A stretch of DNA of 64,000 nucleotides, taken from contig NZ_CAMZOK010000002.1 of assembly GCF_947331465.1 (NCBI RefSeq), positions 372,001 to 436,000 of the forward strand. Direction: 5' to 3'. The notes under the pieces were generated by a model. It did no database searches and was not told where the DNA came from. It worked only from the letters and a program-made list of their open reading frames with translations. The translations under genes were made by a program, and so were the position numbers. Below are positions 1-9,262 of this stretch, in pieces (positions within the stretch are counted from its first letter, which is position 1; each line of letters starts with the position of its first letter). This DNA comes from Shimia sp. Alg240-R146. Its GTDB lineage: Bacteria > Pseudomonadota > Alphaproteobacteria > Rhodobacterales > Rhodobacteraceae.

Positions 1-116
1 TCATTCCGTTGCCGTAGGCATGGTGGCGTGTGCGCCAGCCAAAGACATATAAAAGCTTCGGTAGTTAACCTGTTTCCTATCTCGACATTTCCCAAAGGCC
101 ATGGTCCATTGCGGCC
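1..116. other. Leading non-coding stretch
   Basis: No gene can be supported here. One forward frame stays open across it until a stop at 118-120, but it has no start codon and may simply be chance. A divergent gene could begin at the extreme left edge, where a CAT (reverse ATG) lies at 2-4, but too little is visible to call it. Confidence 0.4.
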
Positions 117-1022
117 ATGACAACAGAGCAAGGGTATAATCCGGTCAAAGGCGTCTTTTGGATGCTGGTCACAGGGCTGTGTTTTGTGGCGGTGACGGCA
201 CTTGTGAAGATGGTCGGGCCACGCTTGCCAGCCGCGGAGACCGCGTTTTTGCGCTATGCGCTGGGCATCGTTTTTCTGATCCCGATGATCAAACCGATAT
301 TGAACGCCAACCTGACCCGTCGTCAGGTGGGGCTGTTTGCGTCGCGTGGTGTTTTGCACACGTTGGGCGTGGTGCTTTGGTTCTTTGCCATGGCGCGCAT
401 TCCGATCGCGGAAGTCACGGCGATGAACTATTTGTCGCCGGTTTATGTCACAGTCGGCGCTGCGCTTTTCCTTGGGGAGAAGTTGGCGGCGCGGCGGATT
501 CTGGCGGTGGTGCTGGCGCTGATCGGGGTGTTGATCATCCTGCGTCCCGGATTTCGCGAGTTGAGCAGCGGGCACTTTGCCATGCTCATCACCGCGCTGA
601 CGTTTGCAGGCGGCTACATCATCGCCAAGAAGCTGAGCGAAGAGGTCAGCGCGACCGTTGTTGTCGGCATGCTGTCGGTGACGGTCACGATCGGGTTGGC
701 GCCTTTGGCAGCGGCGGTTTGGGTCACGCCGACATTGGGAGAACTGGGTATCCTGTTCGCGGTCGCATGTTTTGCGACGGCGGGGCATTACACCATGACG
801 CTGGCCTTTGCGGCGGCGCCGATCACAGTCACCCAACCGGTGAGTTTTTTGCAAATGGTCTGGGCGGTTTTGCTTGGCTGGATTGGCTTTGGCGAGCAGC
901 CGGATTTCTGGGTGATCGTGGGCGCGGGCGTAATCATTGCGGCGATCAGTTTCATCACGTGGCGCGAAGCAGTGATCAAGCGGCGACAAGTCACGCCTTT
1001 GGTAGGGCAAACCAAGGTCTAA
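117..1022 (+). CDS. DMT-superfamily (EamA) transporter
   Basis: A 301-residue, very hydrophobic protein with about ten predicted membrane segments, arranged as two EamA repeats (roughly residues 10-143 and 152-285). The repeats show typical EamA features: an AETAFLRY-like stretch near residue 40 and a conserved GEKL-type loop near 120. Family members export metabolites or amino acids across the inner membrane; the substrate cannot be read from sequence. The ATG at 117 is the first in frame and leads directly into the first membrane helix. It is followed closely by a secreted-protein gene on the same strand. A second EamA protein lies at 46767-47657. Confidence 0.88.
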   Translation: MTTEQGYNPVKGVFWMLVTGLCFVAVTALVKMVGPRLPAAETAFLRYALGIVFLIPMIKPILNANLTRRQVGLFASRGVLHTLGVVLWFFAMARIPIAEVTAMNYLSPVYVTVGAALFLGEKLAARRILAVVLALIGVLIILRPGFRELSSGHFAMLITALTFAGGYIIAKKLSEEVSATVVVGMLSVTVTIGLAPLAAAVWVTPTLGELGILFAVACFATAGHYTMTLAFAAAPITVTQPVSFLQMVWAVLLGWIGFGEQPDFWVIVGAGVIIAAISFITWREAVIKRRQVTPLVGQTKV

Positions 1023-1080
1023 TCGGGCTTTGTGTTTAAAAGGCAATGGGTTAGGGTCCAAAAAGAGAGGGAGCGGTATC

Positions 1081-1734
1081 ATGAAAATTCAATTGGTAGC
1101 TTTGGCGGCGGCGTTGGGGCCGGCGGTTGCGATGGCGGGAAATATGTCGGTGGACACTGGCGCCGAAATGGGATCGCAGGGGGACCCGTACGAGGGTATG
1201 GTTCTTGTGCAGGAATGCATTTTCGAGACCGAAGATCCCTATTGCAGCTTTGTCGCCAACGGATCGACACTCTATGCCAGCATGGACGCGCCAACGCCGG
1301 GCTATGTTTTGGAGGCGATTGGCACGCTTTATCAGAATGCGCCGCTGATGCTGAAAGCGGATATCGTGTCGATGGGCGACATCACAGCGGATATCGCCAT
1401 TCACGCTTTTGAGCTCGACCCCGATCTGGACTGGTTCGCCGAAACTCGCGGATACTTGCAAGGCCGGTGGATGGCGGCGTCGGCGCCTGCTTACCAAAGC
1501 TATGTCAGCGGATCGGTGGTAACGGAGTATGTCGACGGGCAGGAGCAATCCCAATATGTGATGGAGCTGGCGCAGACGTGTGATGGTGCATCCGAGGCTG
1601 GGCCGGTGCTGATTGCCTGGGCCAATCCATGGGACACGCCGGCCTGTTTGTATCTGGACGCCGTGACGCCGGATCAAATGCGGGTGCGGCTGGTTGGCGG
1701 TGACGGTGCACAGGTGATCTACGTGCGGCCTTGA
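1081..1734 (+). CDS. Secreted protein of unknown function
   Basis: I do not recognise the family. The chosen ATG at 1081 follows a purine-rich ribosome site (GAGAGGGAG) and opens with a clear signal peptide: Lys at position 3, a hydrophobic core, then an AMAG-type cleavage region near residue 19. An earlier in-frame start at 1030 would place a charged stretch before the signal and is less likely. The mature part is acidic and has four cysteines (in QECIF, PYCSF, TCDG and ACLYL contexts), enough for two disulfides, which fits a periplasmic or extracellular location. It sits only 58 bp after the DMT exporter and may be co-transcribed. It ends 4 bp before the convergent betI. Confidence 0.7.
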   Translation: MKIQLVALAAALGPAVAMAGNMSVDTGAEMGSQGDPYEGMVLVQECIFETEDPYCSFVANGSTLYASMDAPTPGYVLEAIGTLYQNAPLMLKADIVSMGDITADIAIHAFELDPDLDWFAETRGYLQGRWMAASAPAYQSYVSGSVVTEYVDGQEQSQYVMELAQTCDGASEAGPVLIAWANPWDTPACLYLDAVTPDQMRVRLVGGDGAQVIYVRP

Positions 1735-1738
1735 TCCG

Positions 1739-2323
1739 CTAGGCGGCGTTGTCCAAAAGCAGCTTTGCAAACCGTCTGGCTTCTTTGCGTGCGGCAGTGG
1801 GGTCGAGCGTTTCGTTGGATTGAGCGGCCTCGAGCCAAACTCCATCCATATAGCTTTGCAGCGCTTCGCGCACGATCTCGCGCCGGTCGTCCGGCAATAG
1901 GCTGCGCAATTCGGACCGGAAATGCGACGTCACCCGTGCGCGGTTGATGCGGTGCAGTCGGGAAAGGCTGTCGACGTATGGCGCGTTGGCCCAAAACTGC
2001 ATCCAGATCGAACATTGCTCGATGGTATAAAGCCGGTCGGCAAAGTTGGCGTCAATGACCGCCATGAGACGATCCAGTGGTGATTTGGCCGAAGCGTAGC
2101 GTTCAAGCTGCGCCTCCTTGAGCAGAGTCAGCAGACGGCGCATGGTGGCCTCCATCAGCTTTTCCTTGGAGCCAAAGTAGTAGTTGATAGACGCTGCAGA
2201 CGCACCGGCCTCGGCCGCTATTTCTGCCATGGTCACAGCCGCATAGCCGCGTTTGTGCACAGCCGAAATCGTGGCGTGGATTAACTCTTCGTGTCGAATG
2301 TCGCGGATACGTGTACGGCCCAT
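1739..2323 (-). CDS. betI: BetI, TetR-family repressor of the choline/betaine genes
   Basis: A 194-residue TetR-type repressor with an N-terminal helix-turn-helix (about residues 10-55, containing AEIAAEAGASAASINYYFGS) and an alpha-helical ligand domain. BetI proteins are about 195 residues long and repress choline oxidation genes until choline binds. I choose the ATG at 2323, which begins MGRTRIRDIRHEEL and aligns with known BetI starts; a TTG further upstream at 2371 would add 16 unlikely residues. It is divergent from betB-betA, and a perfect 10-bp-arm palindrome lies between them at 2378-2399. Confidence 0.9.
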   Translation of the reverse strand: MGRTRIRDIRHEELIHATISAVHKRGYAAVTMAEIAAEAGASAASINYYFGSKEKLMEATMRRLLTLLKEAQLERYASAKSPLDRLMAVIDANFADRLYTIEQCSIWMQFWANAPYVDSLSRLHRINRARVTSHFRSELRSLLPDDRREIVREALQSYMDGVWLEAAQSNETLDPTAARKEARRFAKLLLDNAA

Positions 2324-2377
2324 GGCGCCACTTTGGAGCGAGCCGCCGTCAGGTGCAATATTGTCATTCAAATAAAA

Positions 2378-2399
2378 TTTTTAAATGAGCATTTAAAAA
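2378..2399. promoter_or_regulatory. Palindromic operator candidate for BetI
   Basis: The arms TTTTTAAATG (2378-2387) and CATTTAAAAA (2390-2399) are exact inverted copies separated by AG. The site is the strongest dyad in the AT-rich betI/betB intergenic region, upstream of both genes. TetR-family repressors bind such dyads, and BetI is known to act from the divergent promoter; that this is the BetI site is inference. Confidence 0.6.
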
Positions 2400-2490
2400 A
2401 TGAAAAAGCGGTGCTAGGGTTTTTGCTGCCGGAGGGAATCCGGAGGAATTAGGTCGCCCAATTGGGGCGCAGAATTGCTAGGAGCGCACG

Positions 2491-3942
2491 ATGCAGCTGC
2501 AACCGACTGCCAGCCATTTTATCGACGGGGAATATGTTGAGGACCCCAGTGGCGCGCCGATTGACATCGTCTATCCTGCCACTGGCGAAGTGATTGGACA
2601 GGTCTTTGCGGCGACCCCCACAATCATCGAGCGTGCCTTGGACAGCGCCAAAGCCGGTCAAAAAGTATGGGCGGCGATGTCGGGACGTGAACGCGGTCGG
2701 ATTTTGACCCGTGCTGCGGCGATGATCATGGAGCGCAATCACGAGCTGTCGGTTCTTGAGACCTATGACACCGGCAAGCCATATCAGGAAACCAGTGCGG
2801 TGGACGCCACAAGCGGCGCGGATGCGCTGGAGTTCTTTGGTGGTCTGGCTGCCAGTCTGACGGGTGAGCATATCCCGCTGGGCGAAGATTGGGTTTACAC
2901 CGTGCGCGAGCCACTGGGCGTGTGCGTCGGTATCGGCGCATGGAACTATCCAACGCAGATCGCTTGCTGGAAAGGCGCGCCAGCGTTGGCTTGCGGCAAC
3001 GCGATGGTGTTTAAACCGTCCGAGACCACGCCGATGTGTGCGCTGAAAGTCGCGGAAATCTTGCTTGAGGCCGGGTTGCCCAAAGGCGTTTACAACGTTG
3101 TGCAGGGCATGGGTGAGGTTGGCGCCGCGTTGGTGAATGACCCGCGTGTGGACAAGGTCAGCCTGACTGGATCGGTGCCGACCGGTAAAAAAGTTTACGC
3201 GGCGGCGGCCAGCCACATGAAACATGTGACGATGGAATTGGGGGGCAAATCGCCTCTGATTATCTTTGACGATGCGGATGTTGAGAACGCTGTTGGCGGT
3301 GCCATTCTGGGCAACTTTTACAGCTCTGGTCAGGTGTGTTCCAACGGCACGCGCGTGTTTGTTCAAAAGGGCATCAAGGAAAAGTTCATTGCCCGTCTGG
3401 CCGAGCGTCTGGGTGATGCGGTGATTGGTGATCCGTTGGATGAGGCGACAAGCTTTGGCCCGATGGTGAGCGAGCGGCAAATGAACATTGTGCTCGGTTA
3501 CATGGCCAAAGGAAAAGATGAAGGCGCGCGGCTGGTTTATGGCGGTGAGCGATTGGAGCGCGACGGGTTTTACCTTGCGCCGACAGTGTTTGCTGATGTG
3601 ACCGATGACATGACGATCGCGCGCGAAGAGATATTTGGCCCCGTAATGTCGGTGCTGGATTTTGACACAGAAGAAGAGGTGATCGCGCGCGCCAATGCCA
3701 CCGAATTTGGCCTGTCAGCGGGTGTGTTCACATCGGACCTGAGCCGCGGACACCGTGTGATCGGCAAACTGGAAGCGGGCAGCTGCTTCATCAACTCCTA
3801 CAATGATGCGCCGGTTGAGGCGCCATTTGGCGGGGTGAAGATGAGCGGCGTGGGGCGAGAAAACTCCAAAGAAGCCATCAACCATTATAGCCAAGTAAAG
3901 TCAGTCTATGTGCGCATGGGCGATGTAGAGGCGCCGTTTTGA
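2491..3942 (+). CDS. betB: Betaine aldehyde dehydrogenase
   Basis: This 483-residue NAD(P)-dependent aldehyde dehydrogenase oxidises betaine aldehyde to the osmoprotectant glycine betaine. The catalytic pair is visible: Glu249 in MELGGKSPL and nucleophile Cys283 in [13 protein letters not shown]. The cofactor-binding region contains [20 protein letters not shown] and the TGSVPTGKK loop. Length and motifs match BetB (the E. coli enzyme has the same residues three positions later). The ATG at 2491 follows AGGAG, and the gene leads the betB-betA unit opposite betI. Confidence 0.95.
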   Translation: MQLQPTASHFIDGEYVEDPSGAPIDIVYPATGEVIGQVFAATPTIIERALDSAKAGQKVWAAMSGRERGRILTRAAAMIMERNHELSVLETYDTGKPYQETSAVDATSGADALEFFGGLAASLTGEHIPLGEDWVYTVREPLGVCVGIGAWNYPTQIACWKGAPALACGNAMVFKPSETTPMCALKVAEILLEAGLPKGVYNVVQGMGEVGAALVNDPRVDKVSLTGSVPTGKKVYAAAASHMKHVTMELGGKSPLIIFDDADVENAVGGAILGNFYSSGQVCSNGTRVFVQKGIKEKFIARLAERLGDAVIGDPLDEATSFGPMVSERQMNIVLGYMAKGKDEGARLVYGGERLERDGFYLAPTVFADVTDDMTIAREEIFGPVMSVLDFDTEEEVIARANATEFGLSAGVFTSDLSRGHRVIGKLEAGSCFINSYNDAPVEAPFGGVKMSGVGRENSKEAINHYSQVKSVYVRMGDVEAPF

Positions 3943-4039
3943 TCGGTTTTGCGGTGTGGGTCGGCCCTTTGACGGTCGCCCACCCACCCACCCCGACCGC
4001 CAAAAGGCCGGGATTCCAAATGTTTAGAGGGTGCGTCTG

Positions 4040-5695
4040 ATGCAGGCGGATTATGTGATTGTCGGCGCGGGCAGCGCAGGTTGCGCGATGGCGTATCGGC
4101 TGAGTGAGGCGGGCAAGTCCGTCTTGGTGATTGAGCATGGTGGGAGCGACGTTGGCCCCCTTATTCAGATGCCGGCCGCGCTGAGCTATCCGATGAACAT
4201 GTCGATGTATGACTGGGGCTATATGAGTGCGCCGGAACCGCATCTGGGCGGTCGTCAGCTGGTTTGCCCGCGTGGCAAAGTGATTGGCGGCTCAAGCTCG
4301 ATCAACGGCATGGTCTATGTGCGCGGGCATGCGGGCGATTATGAGCATTGGGCGGAGAGCGGCGCGACCGGATGGAGCTATGCTGATGTGCTGCCGTATT
4401 TCAAGCGCATGGAGCATTGGCACGAAAGCGGGCAGGGCGGCGATGCTGAATGGCGCGGCAGCGATGGTCCGCTGCATGTGAGCCGCGGGCCGCGCGACAA
4501 CCCGTTGCATGCGGCCTTTGTCGAGTCCGGTCGTCAGGCTGGGTATCCGGTTACCGGCGACTACAACGGGCAGCAGCAAGAGGGTTTTGGCCCGATGGAC
4601 ATGACGGTGCACAATGGCCGACGGTGGTCGGCGGCGAATGCATATTTGAAACCGGCGCTGAAACGGGAGAACTGTGATCTGGTCAAAGGGTTGGCGCGTC
4701 GTGTGGTCATCGAAAATGGCCGTGCGGTGGGTGTCGAGATCGAACGCGGTGGGCAGGTGCAAGTCATTCGCGCCAATGCCGAAGTGATCCTTGCAGCGAG
4801 TTCGATCAACTCCCCCAAATTGCTGATGCTGTCGGGTATCGGGCCTGCGGCGCATCTGGCGGAGCATGGCATTGACGTGGTCGCAGATCGTGCGGGGGTC
4901 GGGCAGAATTTGCAGGATCACCTTGAGGTCTACATGCAGGTGGCATGTAAGCAGCCGATCACTTTGTATAAACATTTCAACCTGTTGGGCAAGGCGATGG
5001 TGGGCGCGCAATGGCTGTTCACCAAAACGGGACTGGGCGCGTCCAACCAGTTTGAAAGTGCGGGTTTCATACGGTCGCGTGCCGGCGTGCAGTACCCTGA
5101 TATCCAGTATCATTTCTTGCCGATTGCCGTGCGCTATGACGGGCAGGCGGCAGCCGAAGGCCACGGATTTCAGGCCCATGTTGGCCCGATGCGCTCGCCC
5201 TCACGGGGCGCGGTGACGCTGAATTCTGCAGATCCGAAAGCGGCGCCGCATATTCTGTTCAACTATATGTCGACCGAGCAGGATTGGGTGGATTTCCGTG
5301 CGGCGCTGCGCCTGACGCGGGAGATTTTTGCCCAAGACGCGATGAAGCCATTCGTGAAACATGAAATCCAGCCAGGAGATGCGTTGCAGAGCGATGCAGA
5401 ACTGGACGGCTTTATCCGCGAGCATGCCGAAAGCGCCTATCACCCTTGTGGCACCTGCAAGATGGGGGCGGCGGACGATCCGAGCGCCGTTGTCGATCCC
5501 GAGTGTCGCGTTATTGGCGTTGACGGGTTGCGGGTGGCGGACAGCTCGATCTTTCCGCGCATCACCAACGGCAACCTCAATGGGCCGTCGATCATGACCG
5601 GTGAAAAGGCGTCTGACCACATTCTGGGCCGAAGCCTTGCGGCGTCAAATGCCGAGCCTTGGTTCCATCCGGACTGGCAAACAGCGCAGCGTTAA
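4040..5695 (+). CDS. betA: Choline dehydrogenase (GMC oxidoreductase)
   Basis: A FAD-dependent GMC-family enzyme that oxidises choline to betaine aldehyde, the step before BetB. The N-terminus carries the dinucleotide-binding motif VGAGSAGC, followed by the GMC signatures [15 protein letters not shown] and [16 protein letters not shown]. The C-terminal active-site region has HPCGTCKMG and [11 protein letters not shown] use the ATG at 4040; a GTG three codons upstream at 4031 is also in frame. It lies 97 bp after betB. The last 4 bp overlap the end of the convergent lipoprotein gene. No choline transporter or choline sulfatase gene is adjacent. Confidence 0.94.
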   Translation: MQADYVIVGAGSAGCAMAYRLSEAGKSVLVIEHGGSDVGPLIQMPAALSYPMNMSMYDWGYMSAPEPHLGGRQLVCPRGKVIGGSSSINGMVYVRGHAGDYEHWAESGATGWSYADVLPYFKRMEHWHESGQGGDAEWRGSDGPLHVSRGPRDNPLHAAFVESGRQAGYPVTGDYNGQQQEGFGPMDMTVHNGRRWSAANAYLKPALKRENCDLVKGLARRVVIENGRAVGVEIERGGQVQVIRANAEVILAASSINSPKLLMLSGIGPAAHLAEHGIDVVADRAGVGQNLQDHLEVYMQVACKQPITLYKHFNLLGKAMVGAQWLFTKTGLGASNQFESAGFIRSRAGVQYPDIQYHFLPIAVRYDGQAAAEGHGFQAHVGPMRSPSRGAVTLNSADPKAAPHILFNYMSTEQDWVDFRAALRLTREIFAQDAMKPFVKHEIQPGDALQSDAELDGFIREHAESAYHPCGTCKMGAADDPSAVVDPECRVIGVDGLRVADSSIFPRITNGNLNGPSIMTGEKASDHILGRSLAASNAEPWFHPDWQTAQR

Positions 5696-6477
5696 CCGTC
5701 GCGCCGTGAGGTGGAGCGGAAAAGGTCGGGCAGCCCGTCAATTTTGACGAAGTGATCTACAGCAAAGCTTGGCGTTTGGGCTGCGCCGGTTTGCTTCCAG
5801 AACGGGCGCATGACGTAAACATCAAAGGCGACTTCTGTGTCGGTGCCCTGAATGGCGTTGAGCCCTTTGCCTTGGACCCGCACGTTCACGTCGGCACCTT
5901 TGATGATCACGGAAAAGCCACCGTTGACCTCGGTCTCGCCGTCGACCAGGAGCCTGATGCCGTCGCCATAGGTTACCTTGCGCACGAGCACGTAAAATTG
6001 TTCAGGATCGTTGACGGCGGTGCGGAACCCCCATTCATCCAAAAGGCCGCCGCCGTCGCGGATGTCGTTGCCCAAATAGCGGGTGACGCGGGTGATGGTG
6101 TTGTCAAAGACAACGGAGTTTGGATAGGAAATTTCAAAGGCGGACCGCGCCGACATCATCGCGTCGGCCTTGGCTTTGATCGCAGCTTTCTGACCGCCGA
6201 CGCCAAACGATGCGCCGCTGGTGTAGTCTGCAACTTGCACGGTCTTATCGCGCGGATTTGGCGGCGCCTCAAACCCCGGCACGTCGGACAAATGCACCAT
6301 GCGGTGCTCGCCCTTGTCCCACAGGAAAAAGCTACCGGCTTTGAAGTCGCCGGAGTTGATGTAGCCGTAGTTGGTTTTGGCGTAGTCGAGATTGACGGGC
6401 ACCACGTCGCCGTCGCTGAAGCATCCGGTGAGAAAGGTGAGGGCAAAAAGGGCCGTTGCCGGTTTGAAAATGCGCAT
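5692..6477 (-). CDS. Putative lipoprotein of unknown function
   Basis: A 261-residue protein with a lipoprotein signal peptide: hydrophobic core, then FLTGC with the acceptor Cys at residue 19. The rest is soluble and mixed beta/alpha, with a glycine-rich middle; I cannot assign a family. Asp-containing residues right after the Cys do not match the strict inner-membrane retention rule of enterics, so its final membrane is uncertain. It converges on betA with a 4-bp overlap. The 183 bp upstream hold its promoter region and nothing else recognisable apart from an FNR-like box belonging to the next gene. Confidence 0.65.
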   Translation of the reverse strand: MRIFKPATALFALTFLTGCFSDGDVVPVNLDYAKTNYGYINSGDFKAGSFFLWDKGEHRMVHLSDVPGFEAPPNPRDKTVQVADYTSGASFGVGGQKAAIKAKADAMMSARSAFEISYPNSVVFDNTITRVTRYLGNDIRDGGGLLDEWGFRTAVNDPEQFYVLVRKVTYGDGIRLLVDGETEVNGGFSVIIKGADVNVRVQGKGLNAIQGTDTEVAFDVYVMRPFWKQTGAAQTPSFAVDHFVKIDGLPDLFRSTSRRDG

Positions 6478-6588
6478 GGTGTTCCCCGATAAAGGCGTGC
6501 GTCCAAGGGCTTGGAAAGAAATTGTTTCAGAATGGAGGCTACACGAGGGGGCGATGATCTGTCACGCAAATGGTTTTGTTGGGGGTAT

Positions 6589-6602
6589 TTGATCGGAGTC
6601 AA
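6589..6602. promoter_or_regulatory. FNR-like box (one mismatch)
   Basis: The sequence TTGAT-CGGA-GTCAA matches the FNR/FnrL consensus TTGAT-N4-ATCAA in nine of ten positions. Its centre is about 65 bp upstream of the ATG of the small DUF465 gene. One near-match in a genome of this size can occur by chance. Confidence 0.25.
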
Positions 6603-6660
6603 TGTGCGGGCGCTAAATTCCGCCTAGCAATTGGGCGACTTTCAACGAGGAGCGCTAAAA

Positions 6661-6900
6661 ATGTCGAACACCCCCCACGAGTTGGCCGCCGAATTCCCCG
6701 AGTTCATTGAAAAAATGAGTTCGCTTAAGGTAGCGGACAAGCATTTTGCCAGACTGGCCGAAGACTATCACGACCTCAATCGCAAGGTGCATGCTGCGGA
6801 AACCAATGTGCAGCCGCGTGAGGAGCTGGCGGAGATGGATTTGCGCAAACGGCGCGGTGCGCTCAAAGACGAGATCTACGCCTATCTTAAGGCGAACTGA
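6661..6900 (+). CDS. YdcH family (DUF465) small protein
   Basis: A 79-residue, highly charged helical protein. The region HFARLAEDYHDLNRKVHAAE and the closing RRGALKDEIYAYL are typical of DUF465/YdcH proteins, which are predicted antiparallel coiled coils of unknown role, widespread in Proteobacteria. The ATG at 6661 is preceded by a good ribosome site (GAGGAG, about 8 bp away); an upstream in-frame start at 6631 lacks one. Its 3' end overlaps the convergent hydrolase gene by 19 bp. Confidence 0.85.
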   Translation: MSNTPHELAAEFPEFIEKMSSLKVADKHFARLAEDYHDLNRKVHAAETNVQPREELAEMDLRKRRGALKDEIYAYLKAN

Positions 6901-7739
6901 TCGATGAAAGCATAGAGTTTCGGCAGAGTGTCAGAGCGCCATAGGTCGGTATGACCGGCGCCTTTGACGGCAAGGAACGTCTTGGATTCGGAGGGGGCGG
7001 CGGAGAAAATCTGTCGCCCCATTTCTATGGAGATGAGACTGTCGTTTGTGCCGTGGATGACCAACAAAGGATGTCGAAGTTGAGCCGCCCATCGCAGGCT
7101 GTCCCACTGTCCTTCTGTGTACACTTGCAGTGGTGTCAGTGCGGGGTAGTGATGTTGCGCCAGCGCTTTGATGGAGGTGAAGGGAGCTTCGAGGATAATT
7201 GCATCGGCTGGACCGACGCCTTTCATGTGGTCTGAGGCGGCCGATGCGTTGAGCCCAATAGCGACGGCTGCGCCAAGGCTTTCGCCGTAGACTATGGTTT
7301 TTGAACTGCTAGGCGGGAGAAAGGTGAGCGGCAAGAGAGCGTGTTTTTCCAGCCAAACAAGCTTGGCGGAGCGTTTGAGAGAGTCCTCTGATGGGGCTTC
7401 GGTGCTGCCACTGCTGCCCGGGTAAGCCAGCGCGATGAGGCCGTAACCGCGATCCATGAAACGCCGAAAGCGCCCGGCGCGGTTGGCGAGATTGCCGGCA
7501 TTGCCATGTAGGTAGAAGATCACTGGTTGGCCCAGTTTTGGCGGTGCGGTCCAGACAACGAGGGTTTCGCCATCAAAATCGAAAGCCTGTTCGGTGACGC
7601 CGGAGAGGCCAGCGTCGGCGGGAGTGACTTGGGTCTTGTCAAACGGATAGATCAGCAGGCGCTCGGCTGGTCCCGCCAGCGTCACGGCGGCAAAGGCCAA
7701 CATGATCGTCAATGAAAGCAGCCGGAAAGCGAGACGCAT
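6882..7739 (-). CDS. Alpha/beta hydrolase, membrane-anchored or secreted
   Basis: A 285-residue protein with an N-terminal hydrophobic segment (about residues 4-22) that may be a signal anchor. The alpha/beta hydrolase fold shows the oxyanion region YLHGNAGNLANR, the nucleophile elbow GESLG, and near the C-terminus an acid and base in HGTNDSLI and KGAGHTDLW. Such proteins (BEM46/ABHD13-like) are serine hydrolases with unknown natural substrates. The start abuts the stop of pccR, so the two may be co-transcribed. Confidence 0.83.
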   Translation of the reverse strand: MRLAFRLLSLTIMLAFAAVTLAGPAERLLIYPFDKTQVTPADAGLSGVTEQAFDFDGETLVVWTAPPKLGQPVIFYLHGNAGNLANRAGRFRRFMDRGYGLIALAYPGSSGSTEAPSEDSLKRSAKLVWLEKHALLPLTFLPPSSSKTIVYGESLGAAVAIGLNASAASDHMKGVGPADAIILEAPFTSIKALAQHHYPALTPLQVYTEGQWDSLRWAAQLRHPLLVIHGTNDSLISIEMGRQIFSAAPSESKTFLAVKGAGHTDLWRSDTLPKLYAFIDQFALR

Positions 7740-9139
7740 CAGCCAACCTCGTAAGGCAGCACGCCGCGGGCGTTTTCGTTGATGGTCAGGCGGCGTTCAA
7801 GCGGTGGCACAGAGCGTTGGTGACAATCGGCGCGTTCGCAGATGCGACAGGAGATGCCAATGGGCTCAAAGGCTTGCGGGTTATCAAGCTCCATATGGTC
7901 GGCGTAAACCAGCGCGTCAGCATGGCGGATTTCGCAGCCCAAGGCGATGGCGTAACGGCGCACAGGCGCGCCGAAATGGCCGCCGGATTTGGATACATCG
8001 CGGGCCAGTGAAATATAGCGTACGCCGTCCGGGGTTTCGGCCAGTTGGCGCAGGAAATGGCCCGGGGTTTCAAAGGCGCGGTGCACGTTCCAGAGCGGGC
8101 AGGCGCCGCCGAAACGGGCGAATTGCAGACGGGTGGCGGAATGGCGTTTGGTGATGGTGCCGGCCTGATCCACACGCACAAAGAAGAAGGGGATGCCTTT
8201 GTTTCCGGGGCGTTGCATGGTCGAGAGGCGATGCGCGACCTGCTCGATGGAGGCGCCAAACCGGTTTGCCAGAAGCTCGAGATCGTGGCGGGTGTCATGC
8301 GCGGCGGCCAGAAATTCGCCGTAAGGCATGAGAGCTGCGCCGGCGAAGTAATTGGCAAGGCCAATTTTGGCAATCGCGCGGGCTGCATCGGTGTGGAAGC
8401 GGGCGAAATCGAGGGTGGCTTCGAGCAGTTTGTCGCTTTGTAGCAGGGCCACTTGCAGAAGCAGCTGGAAGGTTTGGGTTTCGGGCTGGGCGTAGCGCGA
8501 AATCTGCAGTGTTTGGCCCTTGGCGTCAAAGTCGCGCAGCGCGTCGATGTCTGTGAATGCCACGGTGATGCCGCGCGCCTGCAGTGCAGCGATGGCGGCG
8601 GCGCGGATGCCGCCAGCTTGAGCTGACGAGGTTGCGAAGTGTTCGGCGGCGCGGTCGACCGCGTCTATGTAGTTGTCACAATAGTGAAAAAAGTCGCGGA
8701 CTTCGTCCCACGGGCTGGCTTGGGCTTGCACATCTGAGCGACCAAGGGCCTCGTCCAAGGACGCTAGCCGTTCGTGGGTTTGGCGATAAGCGCGGTGCAA
8801 TTCAAGAAAGGCGCGGGCCAGTGCGGGGGCGTTTGAGGCTGTGAGGCGCAGGTCGGCAAGTGGGGCCGAGACCTCGGCCAACACAGGGTCGGCGAGAGCT
8901 TCGCGCATGTCGCTGACCAGGCGTTCGCTGTCTCCTGCGGAAAGCTCGGTGACGTCGAGGCCAAATTCCTGTGCGAGAGATAGGACAACCGTGGTTGAAA
9001 CCGGACGGTTGTTGTTTTCCATCTGGTTCAAATAGGGCAGGGAGACGCCAAGTTTCTGGGCGAAATCTTTTTGTGTCAGATCGAGCCGCGTGCGAATTTC
9101 ACGCAGTTTTGCGCCGGCGTAAAGCTTTTGCGTGGGCAT
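7739..9139 (-). CDS. pccR: PccR-like ScfR-family regulator of propionyl-CoA assimilation
   Basis: A 466-residue regulator with an N-terminal XRE/Cro helix-turn-helix (about residues 6-62, containing LTQKDFAQKLGVSLPYLNQM) and a long C-terminal part with the DUF2083-type cysteine-rich end (PIGISCRICERADC). This is the layout of short-chain fatty acyl-CoA regulators (ScfR: RamB, MccR, PccR). In Rhodobacter sphaeroides PccR controls pccB; here pccB, pccA and the mutase gene are close by, which supports the PccR clade. The ATG at 9139 begins MPTQKLYAGAKLR; an upstream in-frame start at 9166 lies inside the operator-like region and is less likely. Confidence 0.88.
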   Translation of the reverse strand: MPTQKLYAGAKLREIRTRLDLTQKDFAQKLGVSLPYLNQMENNNRPVSTTVVLSLAQEFGLDVTELSAGDSERLVSDMREALADPVLAEVSAPLADLRLTASNAPALARAFLELHRAYRQTHERLASLDEALGRSDVQAQASPWDEVRDFFHYCDNYIDAVDRAAEHFATSSAQAGGIRAAAIAALQARGITVAFTDIDALRDFDAKGQTLQISRYAQPETQTFQLLLQVALLQSDKLLEATLDFARFHTDAARAIAKIGLANYFAGAALMPYGEFLAAAHDTRHDLELLANRFGASIEQVAHRLSTMQRPGNKGIPFFFVRVDQAGTITKRHSATRLQFARFGGACPLWNVHRAFETPGHFLRQLAETPDGVRYISLARDVSKSGGHFGAPVRRYAIALGCEIRHADALVYADHMELDNPQAFEPIGISCRICERADCHQRSVPPLERRLTINENARGVLPYEVG

Positions 9140-9150
9140 GTGAGTCTCCG

Positions 9151-9183
9151 GTTTGCATAGCTGCAAACATAACTTTGCAAAGT
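9151..9183. promoter_or_regulatory. PccR-type boxes upstream of pccR
   Basis: Two dyads lie 11-44 bp before the pccR start: GTTTGCATAGCTGCAAAC (9151-9168; 7-bp perfect arms) and ACTTTGCAAAGT (9172-9183; a perfect palindrome holding TTTGCAAA). The operator reported for R. sphaeroides PccR is TTTGCAAA-N4-TTTGCAAA. Here the two half-boxes on the pccR strand are separated by 6 bp. Autoregulation is inferred. Confidence 0.6.
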
Positions 9184-9262
9184 CATGTGCGCCAGTGTTT
9201 CGCGCGGGTTGCGGCGAAACGTCTTGGTTGCAGTGAAATTGAGACGGTCAGAAGGGCAGCGA

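Noticed and set aside
158-1039. Long open frame inside the DMT transporter gene
   Set aside because: It is out of frame with the clear transporter, has cysteine- and histidine-rich nonsense composition, and shows no family pattern.
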